Assembly: GCA_028023455.1 (NCBI GenBank)
Contig: JAQFVV010000012.1
Coordinates: 16,382,364 to 16,446,363, forward strand
DNA length: 64,000 bases
Reading direction: 5' to 3'
Origin: Epiperipatus broadwayi
Lineage: Eukaryota; Onychophora; Udeonychophora; Euonychophora; Peripatidae
The position numbers and the translations under genes are program-made. Below the pieces are notes generated by a model. That model saw nothing but the letters and a program-made list of their open reading frames with translations. It made no database searches and was not told the DNA's origin. Below are positions 10,309 to 21,991 of this stretch, in pieces. The number at the start of each line of letters is the position of its first letter. Within the stretch, counting starts at the first letter, position 1.

Positions 10309-12481
10309 TATAACAATCCGGGATTTGAGCTTAACGTAATCTGCACTACAGGGCGCCATCTAGGCATTTGAACCTAGAAAAATTTATAAAGTAGGCAGAT
10401 ACGTAAGTCAAAAAAAAATTTTTTTTTCTTTATATATTTTGATATCCGGTCATTAGCCCATTGTCACTAGCTCAGTGGAACAGCAGAGATTTATATTTTA
10501 TAAATTCTTATCTAAGAATAATTTTTAAAAAAAGAATAAAATAAGCCACTGCCAGTAATTAACATACAAACATTTATTTATGCACATATATAAATAAAAT
10601 TTAACATTATTATTTTAGTATGTTTACTTTAACATTTAACATTATTTTTAACTTTTATTTTTAGATTTTAATTTACATTTTAATTTTTATACTATTATAA
10701 GTTCGCACAGATGGGTTTATAAAAGTTTGTTTTAAAATGTTGAGTATAGATCGGTTACATAGATTACACGGTTAAAAAACATTTCAAAATAAACATAAAC
10801 GATCAAAATACAAAGTCATTGATACCGTCAATTGCATAGGGAATACAAGAAACCCAATGGTATTCATCATAAGATACCGCAGAGACACCAATAACTTAAA
10901 AGACATCCGAATAAATACATTTTAGATACTCACCGTAAGGTATCATTATTTACCGAATGTCTATATATTTTGATCAAATATGAAAACCAAAAACATAATT
11001 AACCGATAACGAATCCATGCAACGTCCATACCCAACTTAAATTTAATGCATTTTTATTTAGAGTGTCGAGTATGAATAGACTACATAGATTTGCATTTGA
11101 AAGAAAATATTCTATCCTTATTTAACCTTAGGCCAAAAGTTCGCAGTCAAACTAACGTCAATTCATCTGATATATCGATGCATTCAATGTAATATGAAAT
11201 ACAGCAGCACAAAAGGTTAAGAGAAGAAATTGCCTCTCATCAGATAGGAATACTACATCTATCTGACAAGAAGAGCAATAAAAAAAACTCCATAGGAAAG
11301 GACTGCGGTCATTTTGCCGACTTACGAATCGCATTCCATAGGCCAAAAAGGAAGTGTGCGGCATATAAAGCGATTCTGCCCATAGCGAATCTCGTACTAC
11401 ATCTACTAATTACACCAATATATCCAATCCATTGACCCAATTTAACTACGAAACAAATAACCTAAGATTACCCTCCCCTAATATAACTTTACAAATCTAT
11501 ATAGCCATTCATGCCCGACTTAAGTTTAACATTTATATAATTTAATTTAACGAAAACAAAACAGTCATAATAAAACTTAAAAGAACAAAAAAAATAAATG
11601 GAAATGATTTTACAAAAGAAATACATCAAATTAAAATTACTTATTAGTAAATAAAGTTGGTCAGATAGGATTCTATTACAATTATTTTAAATACGGAAAG
11701 TTTTTAATTTAATGTTCATTAATTATAAAGTTCTTACGGTTTTAAACAGTTCATTTTTATCCGTTGCTTGCCATTTGAACGTGAATTCCCACGCCGTCCT
11801 AAAGAGATTGGTTGAGTTAGCCATTGTTTTTTTATTTATCCGGAGGTCTTTTAGTTTAGCTGGTCCTTAATGTAGAAAAAACGATGTCATTTCTTTTTTT
11901 TTAACAAAACTGAAGGGATTGAAGAGTGCGTCTTTTCAATCCCTTCTCCTTCAACTCCGCACTAACACATATAGTCACATCGTAATAACTAACTAATAAT
12001 TTCCAAACTTTTCCTTTTATATTAATTTTAAGGATCCAATTGACATTACATCATCAATGATGATGATCCTTCCATTGAGGTCCGATTTCCCAATGGATTT
12101 CTCTCATTTGCTATTAGTTTCTATTGTTTTCCTATCTGACCGCTGCTTATACATTTAAATGCCCAAAGGCTAGTTCACTTTAACTAATTAAAACAATCAT
12201 TTCCATTTTCTGATTAATTAATGTGTTTTCCAAACTTAAAGATATATTTTTATCTCTAAATCTTTTTGAGTTTTTGTTTTTAAAATACCTTTTCTATTTT
12301 TAATAAAGTTTTATTTTAATAATTTTTTTTTTTTATCTGTGCGATTTTATAAATATGAGTTTAGTATAGAATTTTAATTTTCAATTTTTAATTCTTAAAA
12401 AGGAAGATTTATTTGCGAACTTTTATTCTTTTCATGTTTACTAATAAAAAAACAATGTAATGTACGTATGTGACCGTTACA
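10309..12481 (-). repeat. NonA 5' LTR (right copy)
   Basis: Near-identical direct repeat of 7414-9585. It ends at ...CCGTTACA on the plus strand, followed by a 12-bp AT run and then the E2 LTR. The hairpin recurs at 11912-11946 and the stem-loops at 10859-10878 and 10925-10944. Confidence 0.8.
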
Positions 12482-12499
12482 ATATATATATATTGTAAC

Positions 12500-13050
12500 A
12501 TACTAGAATGAGATGGGGGTATGAGAAAGAGAAAAGAGAGAGAGAGAGAAGAAGAAAATGCTAATAATGAAATAGAAGAGAATAGAGGGAGAAAATTATA
12601 AAATGGAAGTAAAAATGATAATGATGAAAGGTACGTGGAAAGGAAGAGGGAGATGATAAGGGAGGTATAGATAGAGATGTAAATTGTATCTTAATGAAAG
12701 AAGAGAGGGTATGAGAAAGAGAAAGAGGAAGTGCTAATAATGAAATGGTGATAATAATAATGGTAAGAATAAATGATGGAAAAGAAAGGAATCGAGGAGG
12801 AAGAGAAATGGGGAAAAGTAACCGAAATGATATATGTAATGGAGAGAGAAAAGAAATGAGATGATGGAAAGATATGAAAGAGAGATATAAGAAAAAGATA
12901 GAATAAAGGAGAGAGAAATAAAATGAGATGATAGAAGAAACTCATCGAATGTTTTCAATGGTTGAGATGATAGAAAGATATGAGAAATGACATGAAAAGA
13001 AATGGAATAAAATTAAAATGAAATGAAATAAAATATAAATGAGAGACTCT
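12500..13050. repeat. C-depleted, purine-rich tract in E2 3' LTR
   Basis: The plus strand here is almost entirely A, G and T, with GA-rich words such as agagagaga and gatgatggaaag. The homologous tract is at 26032-26560. It produces spurious Ser/Phe/His-rich minus-strand ORFs. A transcript of E2 (minus strand) would be pyrimidine-rich in its U5 end. Confidence 0.7.
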
Positions 13051-16000
13051 AAACGACTTGGCTCAGTGGGGTTACAATAAATTTAAAGAAAAGAGATGAT
13101 GATTCAAAGATGTATAATCAAATAAAGGTCAAATCCAATACTGATGAACTATAACTACTACAGCATATTATTATTTTAATAAACCATATAAAAGATTATT
13201 TAAAATCACTAATCAATGTTACCATATTAGTTCTACCAATAAATTATACACTCTCTGAATAAAACCTATGATGCTTTGCTTTAAAATATTATCTTACAGA
13301 ATTATATTTATTAAAACAACAAGAGTAAATAACCTCAGGGATTTTAAAACTAACACTCTTGTGTAAAATTAAAGGTTAAGTTAAGTTGCCTAATAAAGAA
13401 TAACTGTGACTAATAAATAAATAAGTGACATCTTAGCTGACCATAAAATAATTATAATATGTTCAATCTTAAAATAACAAACAAAGCAAATATTAATTCA
13501 CAAAATTTAATGAATCAATTTAAATTTAACTAATAATGGCCTATTATCTAAGATATTACTTGAGCAGAGAAAAGAGCAAGGGTACTTTTAATGCCTTTCT
13601 ATACTCCCAGACAACCACTAAAGACCTCAAATACAAATGGATTAGAATTCTTTAAATATATAAGATTTAAGATGATGATAGATGATGTGCAGTGAATATA
13701 AGATAAGGTGCAGCTTTTAAAACAATATTAATTAAAATATTCTTCTGAAGTACAATATTGTTAATCTGATATTGCATAATCTTTAGTCTGAAAGATATAC
13801 TGATAATTTAAAAAAATAAACTTTTAACTAAGTATTTAATTAGGTATCTGCTATAATGCAATTATCTGTATTTGTGATTCAATATGAGAATCACTTACTT
13901 TAACATAGTTTTTTTTTTTAATTTTCAAGACAGTATCAACTATATTTAATTAACTTAGAATATGCTTGTGAATTTCCGAATTGAAGATTCAATAACTTTT
14001 ACATTTTAAGATTTTGTGAACTTGGAACCCAAGACAATAATATGTTTTCATATAAAAGTAAAACAAACAAAACAAAACTTTTGAAATAATAATAATTTGG
14101 TTTATTAATAATGAGAAGAAATGTTTACAAATGTAGTAGAATACAAACATTGCCAATACCGCACAAAGATTTAATATAATTATTTGGACTCTTAACAGTT
14201 TTATTTAACTTACACTAATACATTTAATAACAGAACAAGGTTATTCACTGTTACTTTCTTTTAATAATTATATTTTTCTCAAAAAAAATATTTTAAACTT
14301 TAATTATCATATGTACTTAATAAGCACACTACTATTCTTCTTTATTAGAATAATTTATACCATTATTGTGTCATTTAATAATCAGAATAACACACAGAAC
14401 TAGGTTTACATTGAAAACCCTGAGCTTAATTTTATACTCCTAAACTTAACAAATGCTAAGTTGGAATAAGCATATTCAACAATACTTTTTAAAAATATCA
14501 TTACTAGTTTCACAGATATAACTACTATCACAGCTAGAGATAGGTTTAAATCAGATTAAGCTAATATTAAAATTAAACTAACTTAAGTGTATGGGACAAT
14601 AATTCATCAGAGATCAGTTATACTTTTTGTTTTAAATAACTTTAGTCCACATAAAGTTATTCCCTCAATGTTTTAAAGATAATGATGTAACAGACTTACA
14701 AATCCAGCCGCGAAATTCTGGATGAAAATATTAAATTAGTATGTGTGAAATGCCACTTATACCATATGCATATTTAACATACTTTAAAATAAATATAACT
14801 TATTGTTGGTTAGCTTGTGCATGATAAAACTATCATAGCAACACAATTCAAACATTGATATATCTATCAGCTTTTAAATTAGCTACAACTACATGAAGAA
14901 ATACATTTCCTCAAACAAGCATATCTTGTCATCAAAAATATAAAACAAATGCAACATCACCAACTGTGGTCGAATTAGCATTAAATCATCATGAATGATA
15001 GGCAAAAAATATAAAAATACTAGGCTCCTCAGAGCTGGAAAAGAATGTGGTTGCTTCCAAAAATACCTAACTTCGAGGCAAAATGACGATGTCTGGAATT
15101 CATCTACAGTACATCTGGGAACAAGAACACACACCAGAAAACACAATCCTCTCATGGGATTTCCAATGCTTATAAATGTGGTCATCATCACTGAAAAATA
15201 CAATATAATACCCTCTTTTTGGGGACAAGCACTATCAAATCATGGAAATACATTACAATAAGGATGGAGGATTTTCTCTACTCCATAAGGCATATTCAAA
15301 AATTATAAACTAAGCCTAACTCTTGAGACTAACAAATTCTAACTAATAGCAAGATATATACTTCACTTAAACTAAGTTATTTCCAAAAAATTTATAAAAT
15401 ACAAAATGTATATCCAATGTTCGAACCAACAAGGCAAACTATGTGTCAACTGACTACTGTAGAAAATAATTTAAAATTAAATGCATATAAAATTCTAGGC
15501 AAGGCACAATGCACACATAACAAAATATTAAATGCTAAAATATAGTGACTAGTGGACTTTTAAAATTGTAAATTAAATGGAAGAATATTTACTTCTCAAT
15601 TAATATAAAATATTTATAGTTATTATTAATATAACATTCATAAAACAAATGAATGGATACTCTCTGATAAACTTCTCTAGTAAATTTAAAATAAAATTGA
15701 GTAAAACATCCCATTTATATGAAAATAAGACTGTGATATTTAAATCTCTATAAATAAAATTTTTAAATAGAAACTAGCTAGTGTAATGCTTGATAAATAA
15801 ACTAAATCTACTTAAGAATGGCAAGAAACATTTGCTCATTCAAATAAACCTATTTCGTTTTAAAATTATAACCGTAGTTTACCTGTATATTTATGCAAAA
15901 AGTGTTACATAAAAATTTAATAGCATAAATATTTTTATAGTTTTTTTTTTTTTAAATCAAGAAAGCAGACCATAAAAAAATAATACATTAACTCAAGTTC

Positions 16001-16696
16001 ATATTTCAGCTCCGTAATGATTTTTCCATTTCATAATGTGTAGACAAATTATCCAGGTTAAGATATCTATCCGAATTCGAAGCTTCAACTAATACATTTA
16101 TACACATGGCAATGATTTCAAACGAAAAATGTTCAATAGTTTCTTAATAATACATTTTTTAAAACAATTTTTTTTTAAAAAAACTTAAATAATAAGATTA
16201 AGCCGGCAAGAAACAAAATAAATTCTTCAGCTGAACACACTTTAATTTATTTATAGGATCCCGAGTTCAAAATTGCATATAATAATAATAAGAATATCTT
16301 TCTATCTGAATTTCTTTATCCTCTTGTGGGAAAAAACGCTTCTTTTGAAATATAGTTTTTTTTAAGTACTTTTCCTAATAATATTCCAAGACATATTTAT
16401 TTTTAAAAGTAATTTCTTTTGCTTACTTTTAAATATGAGAGTAGAAAATTTTTTTACTGTTCAAGACATTTCTCCATTTATATGCTATATTTAATGCCAT
16501 AAAGTTATTTTTAAATACTGACAAGTATCACCATTTATAATGGACCCAATAACTATAAATTCATTATTAATCCTTACAAATTGCTTTAAAGTTTTATTTC
16601 CAAATACATTTTCTTTCTTACTGTGTAAATAAGAATTATACTTTAAAATGTATATATATTCTGTTTGCGTTTAGCTAAACAAATCGTTTTCATATA

Positions 16697-17871
16697 CACC
16701 TGGGTCTCTTTTTACGCGGACTTATTTAACATGATTTTGAAGTTACACGATTCCATATTTTACCGGAAGTCGAACTTCGATAATGCACTATTACTTTAAA
16801 TAATAAATTTCACGCACTTACGTTATATTGAAAGTAATAGCACATTATTGGAATTCGACTTTTATCTTAGTAATCTCAATATTTTCAGTGCTTTATAATA
16901 GTAAGATTTTATGCAATTATGAAATTAAAATCATGACTTCCACATTTTACATATACACATTAAATTTTACAAGATTATAATGTAAATTTGTTCAAACATT
17001 GTGCGTGTTAATTTTGCATTTTAAATCACATTTTGTTTTTGCTTTTTAAAAAAGAACGTAATCAATTATTAATCATTTTGTGTCCGCAAGTTAATTTTTA
17101 AAAGGTGAGTAATAGCTGTGAAATGAAATTTGATTTTTAAACGGAATTGAAAATTAAAGAATTAAAGACAAAAATAAAAGTTTAGATACAGAAGAAAATG
17201 TAGAAAAAGATAATGAAACAGAAGTGGAACCTGTTCCTTTCACTTCAAAAATGATTCGAGAAGGTCTTCAATTTTCTAATCAGCAAATTATTTTCTTATA
17301 AATGACACTAATCATGAATGTGCTGTTAAATTCCAATGAGAGCTAAATGTTTGTATGTCTGGATATCGCGTTCATAAACAATTAATAAAATCATCATCTC
17401 AAAGATTAATTACTAATTACGTTGTCACCAGAAAACAATTAACACAACATGAGAGTGAAGTTGGAACTAGTTGTATTTCCTCTTGTGTAGAATCAAAAAC
17501 TAGTTTGCAAATGAACCTGTTTACCGGTAAATAGCGATAATAATTAAAACATGTATAAAGAAATGTATGCAAAAAATACATATTGTTTTGAATAAAATTA
17601 AATATTATAGTTAAAAAATAGTTTAAAAAGTTTGTCTTGTATCAATTTTTTTCAAATTTGAAATTTTTTATTAGTCATATTTTATTTCCTTATTTTTTTT
17701 TTGCGCGAATTTTAAAGTAATTTTATGTTGGTGCTTTTCTCTTATGCGATTTTTGAAAAATCACAGTCCATATCCCCCCTTTTTCCACGTAATTTACATC
17801 TATTTTTGCGCGATTTCATTTGCGCGTGTTTTCTGAGGAACCTATCTATTGCGTAAAACAAGACCCAGGTG
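16697..17871 (+). mobile_element. Tigger/pogo-like DNA transposon, internally deleted
   Basis: The termini are inverted repeats: CACCTGGGTCT at the left and CCCAGGTG at the right, extending through TTTTACGC (about 21 of 23 bases match). It is flanked by TA on both sides, and the other E2 LTR has the empty site with a single TA near 30188. TA target choice and a TTTTACGCG-type TIR fit the pogo/Tigger branch of Tc1/mariner. A plus-strand remnant near 17190-17520 (CMSGYRVHKQL, QRLITNYVV) is reminiscent of the C-terminal tail of Tigger transposases, but no DDE core is present. It inserted after E2 did. Confidence 0.75.
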
Positions 17872-19320
17872 TATGTCAAGATATAAGTAATAACTTTTCC
17901 TTTTTTAAAAAAAAATCATCCTTTATAGTTTCACTGTAATCAAATGTAGCAGCTTCTTTATAATGTTCTTTTTAAACTTTAAAAAAAAATTTCTTTTTTT
18001 TTTACATATACTTTTAATCTAACAGGAAAAATAATTAGCATTTTATTTTCAAAAAAATTTAATACAACCGAATGCTTATCTATGGAAATGATTAATAGTT
18101 CTTTCTTTAACCTTACTTCCAAGTAAAGAAAAATAAACAAGTTAAAGTCATATAATATGTGAGACGCTTTATTTATTCTAGACATTTTTTTAACTATAAT
18201 TTCTATGCTTCGACTGAAATTCAAATTGTCAGAAAAACAGATTACCTTTTCTTTTTAGCTCTCCAACATTACAGGACGATTTTAAATATTTTAAACATAC
18301 TTGTACTTTTTTAGAAATATCAAGTTCTTTAAAAAAAATTACTTTTATTAACAAAATTTTTAATATCCAGCACCAGTTGAATCAAAACAAGATCAGCCCC
18401 TGGATGGTCCCTCGATCTCCGTTTTATCTCACAATTTTTCAACCACCTACAATTCATTTAAAAACCAATAAAAACTATTCTTATTAAATTTTAATATTCT
18501 GACAAACCAGCTATGGATTCAATCTACTGATGTAATCAATATAATTTTCCCATATCACGTGACCTTCAGCTGCAAAGTCAAAATTTTATTATTAACAAAT
18601 ATTATGCAACAAATGTTTTTTAATGATATTTTACATATCACAATAGTAATAAATATAAAATTTAAAGTTATACCCTTTATTAAACCCTTAAATATTTCAT
18701 TTAAAATAATTTTATCCACACATTTGCTTTATTTACTTATTTTAAACAATATGGTAGTTGAATTATTTTTTTATTCTTATGTTTTCCATGTCTATGCATG
18801 CACATATTCTCACATATGTCTGGCTTTACATTAATTGTTTAAAATTATTTTTAAAATTACAACAATAAAATGTTAATGATTATTTAATCTAAATAACTTT
18901 TATAACTGGAATGCTAAACTATAGAACTAATAATAATTATTTTTATCTTTTTTAATAAAAACTTACATATCATTTTTTTAAAATTTATTTCTTAATTATT
19001 CCAACTTAATAATAATATCTTATTAGTATTCTTTAGACATAGAATGGATTATACATAGTTATTTTAGTATACATTTAATACTATTTATCAATTCACAATT
19101 ATTTTTTAACATTTGCTTATGTTAAATTATTACCTAATATCCCTTATCAAACCAACTGAGACTATTAAAACATTTAGATTATACTATTTTAATAATTAAC
19201 TAAGTTAATTTCCATTTTTATCATCATTATTTTTTTTTAAATCCGAAATTTTAAACAAACAGTTAAGCTAAGATAACCTTGATTACCTCCTCGAACTAAG
19301 TGACACTTCAGTTAGGTACA

Positions 19321-19331
19321 ATTTCCCCCCC
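19321..19331 (-). promoter_or_regulatory. Polypurine tract of E2
   Basis: The minus strand reads GGGGGGGAAAT directly before the TGTACC start of the 3' LTR. A purine run here primes plus-strand DNA synthesis in LTR retrotransposons. Its position confirms the LTR edge and the minus orientation. Confidence 0.75.
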
Positions 19332-19480
19332 GTTAGAGAGAAAAAAAATATTATAAATATAACACTAATTATAATTCAAACATATATGCTTTTTTTATTA
19401 CCAACTAATAATTAATAGTTATGTTTGACAAGCATTGTCTCTAAATTGCATTATTAACTAACATACTAGCTTTACAAAAT

Positions 19481-20557
19481 TTAAATTTTCTTGGGATAAG
19501 GTATTAAACTTCTGGCATTGTAGGTACCTCTCATTCCTTCGGGTTTAGACACTAGGAAAGCATTCTCTCCTACCTGTTTTATTATTTTATAAGGCCCTTC
19601 ATACAACTCAAGGAATTTCCTAAACAAATTTTTCTGGGGATCACTGACATGCGGTGTCCTAATCATGACATAATCATTAAGTTTAAATGGATGAGGACCA
19701 GGCTTACATTGTTGAGTATGTTTTTCACCCATCTTTCTCATATTAACACGAGCTACGGTTTGATCATTACCTAAATCAAAATTTTCTACAATAGCAGGCA
19801 ATGGGGTTTTAATAAGTAAAGGCTCTGACATTCCATAATGGAGCCTGATAGAAGAAAATTTAGTAGACTCATTAATGGTAGTATTGATATAATGTACCAC
19901 CTGTAGCAATTTATGAACCCACTGTCTATGATCCTGCTTAACATAAACTCTAAACAATCTCCCTAATTTCCTCATAATCCATTCACATGGATTAGACTGG
20001 GGGTTTCTGATGGAACACATAATTTGTTTAATATTATTCTGCTGACCCCATCTTTTCCATGTATCTGATAAAAATGCGGTCGCATGATCCAAAAGGATTG
20101 TAACTGGTTTACCTACTAAAGATATTTGAAAACTTTCCAGGCATTTAATTACACTTTTGGCATCTGCCTTTGGCACTGCATATGCTGATATGAATTTAGT
20201 AAATAAGTCATACATGACTAAAATAAATTTTTGTTTATTGAAGGGTGGAAGAGGACCATAAAAATCAATGACTAATAACTCATTGGGCTCATTGGGCAAA
20301 ATAGGCTGTAAAGTACCTACATAGGATTTATTGCTAAATTTAGTCCTGACACATATGTCACACTCCCTTAAGTTATTTGTAATAGCTTCATGGATTTTAT
20401 TGAACCAAAAAAATTGTCTAATGATGGGCTCAATTTTTTGTATTCCATAATGACCATAACTACAGTGGACATAGTAAATAAGCTTATTAATTAAAACACT
20501 ATGAATTATAATCCTCCATGAAGTCTCATCCCCCTTTCTTAATTTCTTCATAAGCAT
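19481..20557 (-). pseudogene. E2 integrase
   Basis: The integrase inserts element cDNA into the genome. The HHCC zinc-binding domain is H31, H36, C66, C69. The catalytic core is D98 (VIDFYGP), D157 (LLDHATAF) and E192 (NPQSNPCE), with 34 residues between the last two. The C-terminal part carries a GPF/Y-type module (YEGPYKIIKQVGENAFLV) and ends at a normal stop 160 bp from the LTR. There is no chromodomain. All catalytic residues are present. The apparent Met start is not real: the domain continues from RNase H upstream, and the frame change falls in a tandem duplication at 20546-20732. No env follows. Confidence 0.92.
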
Positions 20558-20732
20558 ATCATTATGTATTTTTATATCCTTCCCTAATTCTGATAGTAAA
20601 ATTATTATTTTTAGCTAACCTAACCGGGTCCTTTAATTTCTTCATAAGCATATCATTATGTATTTTATATCCTTCTTTAATTCTGATAGTAAAATTATTA
20701 TTTTTAGCTAACCTAACCAGGTCCTCTAATAA
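20546..20732 (-). repeat. 94-bp tandem duplication inside E2 pol
   Basis: The segment starting CTTCATAAGCATATC at 20546 is repeated at 20640 with a few substitutions and a 1-bp length difference. It duplicates about 31 codons of the RNase H-integrase linker (the LAKNNNFTIRI stretch occurs twice) and the 1-bp difference throws integrase out of frame. Confidence 0.8.
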
Positions 20733-21086
20733 ATTTATAATTCTTTTAAGCCTAGCTTCTTGCTTTTGTAAAATTTTTAAATTTTGATAGTCCTGAACTA
20801 TTTCACTTTTTAATGAAGGGGATACATCACAAACCACAATATTTTCTGCACTGGGATTCTGGTCATGAACAACAACAGGATCACGGCTAAGTGTATCAGC
20901 AGTAATGTTATCATTACCATGACAATATATAATTTGGTAATTAAATTGCTGTAAATAAAGGCTCCACCTCACTAACCTCTCATTATTTAAGTAGCTCCTA
21001 TTTAAAAATTCTAAGTTATGGTGGTCTGAAAGTACAAGAACCTCTGAACCCAATAAAAATTGTCTTAAATTTTTGGAACCCCCCAT
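20562..21086 (-). pseudogene. E2 RNase H domain, C-terminal part
   Basis: It would degrade the RNA strand of the RNA-DNA hybrid during reverse transcription. Visible hallmarks are VLSDHHNLEFL (an active-site Asp region), the tether-like NERLVRWSLYLQQFNY, and NITADTLSR (the last catalytic Asp region). The N-terminal RNase H strand with its first Asp and Glu lies in another frame at about 21090-21230. This piece ends in the tandem duplication. Confidence 0.85.
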
Positions 21087-21183
21087 ACTACAGCTAAAGC
21101 TTTTTCTGTAGTAGTATAATTTAATTCAGCCCCCCTAAGATGTCTACTTAGAAAATACAAAACCCTGGGCTCTCCCTTATCAC

Positions 21184-21939
21184 TTAATTGGTACAAAATA
21201 ACCCCGAGACCAAACCCACTGCCATCGGTTTGTAGATAGAAAACCCTGTTAAAGTTGGGTAAGCTAAAATTACTGTTTTAAGAAAATTGTCCTTTATAGC
21301 CTGAAATTCTAAATCATGATCCTGGGTCCACCTCCATCTTTCATTTTTCTTCAACAAAATTGATACATGAACTGTATCAGCAGAAAAATTCCTATAAAAT
21401 CTGTGATAATAATTACACAGCCCCAAAAATGACCTCAACTGTTTCCTGGTCTTTGGAACTGAAAATTTCTGAATTGCTATAATTTTTTCTGGATGGGGGT
21501 TAATTCCCTCCTGAGAAACTAAATGCCCTAAAAATGTGATTTGATGGGCTGCTAATGTACATTTTTCTAAATTAATCTTGATATTACATCTGGAACATTC
21601 CTGTAAGAAAAGAGATAGATGATGCATATGCTCTACCATATTCTCAGATGTAATGATTATATCATCAATATACATGACTAATATATCTCGAAGTTCTTTT
21701 GAGGGGACCATATTTAGGCATCTGATAAGACCAGCCTCACTATTTATTAAACCAAAGGGCATCCTTTGAAAAACATATGATTGGCCCTTATACTGGAATG
21801 TGGTGTACTTTTGATCAGAATTATGGAGTGGGATTTGTAAATAGCTGGCTGTAAGGTCAAATGTGAAAAATATGGCTCTCTCTTCAAACTTAGTCAACAG
21901 TTCCTGTACTGGTGATGGTATATCATGCTCCGGGATCAT
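21184..21939 (-). pseudogene. E2 reverse transcriptase, palm and thumb
   Basis: Palm motif A is FTFDLTASYLQIPL (Asp28), the MPFGL box is at 60-64, and motif C is YIDD at 90-93. The gypsy-type connection GHLVSQEGINPHPEKI then SFLGLCNYYHRFY follows. This arrangement is diagnostic of Ty3/gypsy RT. The reading frame differs from the preceding protease/RT piece and from the following RNase H piece, so at least two frameshifts have accumulated. The catalytic aspartates are retained. Confidence 0.92.
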
Positions 21940-21991
21940 ATGGCAGTTTAATTGTCATGCATCCAGGCATACCCTAATTGAACCATCTTTT

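Larger units (their letters stand above)
7414..12481 (-). mobile_element. NonA: non-autonomous LTR retrotransposon, no coding capacity
   Basis: Two direct copies of a 2.17-kb sequence (7414-9585 and 10309-12481) flank a 723-bp interior. On the minus strand each copy starts TGTAAC and ends GTTATA, an imperfect terminal inverted pair as in LTRs. Two bases after the right copy comes a TGG-initiated primer-binding-site-like sequence, which sets orientation. Both outer flanks are alternating AT. The interior has no pol, gag or credible ORF, so this resembles a TRIM/LARD-type derivative needing enzymes in trans. LTR copies differ by sparse substitutions and a few short indels (about 1-2% by eye), so it looks younger than E2 or E3. 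An exact-duplication artefact is unlikely because the differences are scattered. Confidence 0.8.
12494..19320 (-). repeat. E2 3' LTR (left copy, 6.8 kb)
   Basis: Pairs with 26029-32394 along its whole length. 1.18 kb of it is a Tigger-like insertion at 16697-17871, so the original LTR was about 5.65 kb, still extremely long. The U5 end (12500-13050) is nearly free of C on the plus strand. ORFs within it are shared with the other LTR only because the copies are homologous, and they are not kept in frame. Confidence 0.85.

Noticed and set aside
12691-12958. Ser/Phe/His-rich minus-strand frames, also 26114-26470
   Set aside because: They arise from the C-depleted purine tract in the E2 LTRs; composition is low-complexity and the frames are not kept equally in both LTRs.
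14995-15261. Plus-strand frame also found at 28499-28699 with matching protein
   Set aside because: The two occurrences are the same position in the two E2 LTRs; the frame is truncated differently in each and runs opposite to the element, so similarity reflects LTR homology, not coding.
17979-18224. Lys/Ile-rich minus-strand frame repeated at 30288-30536
   Set aside because: Again LTR homology in AT-rich sequence; no motif.
19321-19480. Envelope gene downstream of integrase in E2 or E3
   Set aside because: Only 160-290 bp lie between integrase stop and the LTR in both elements; no frame of suitable size.
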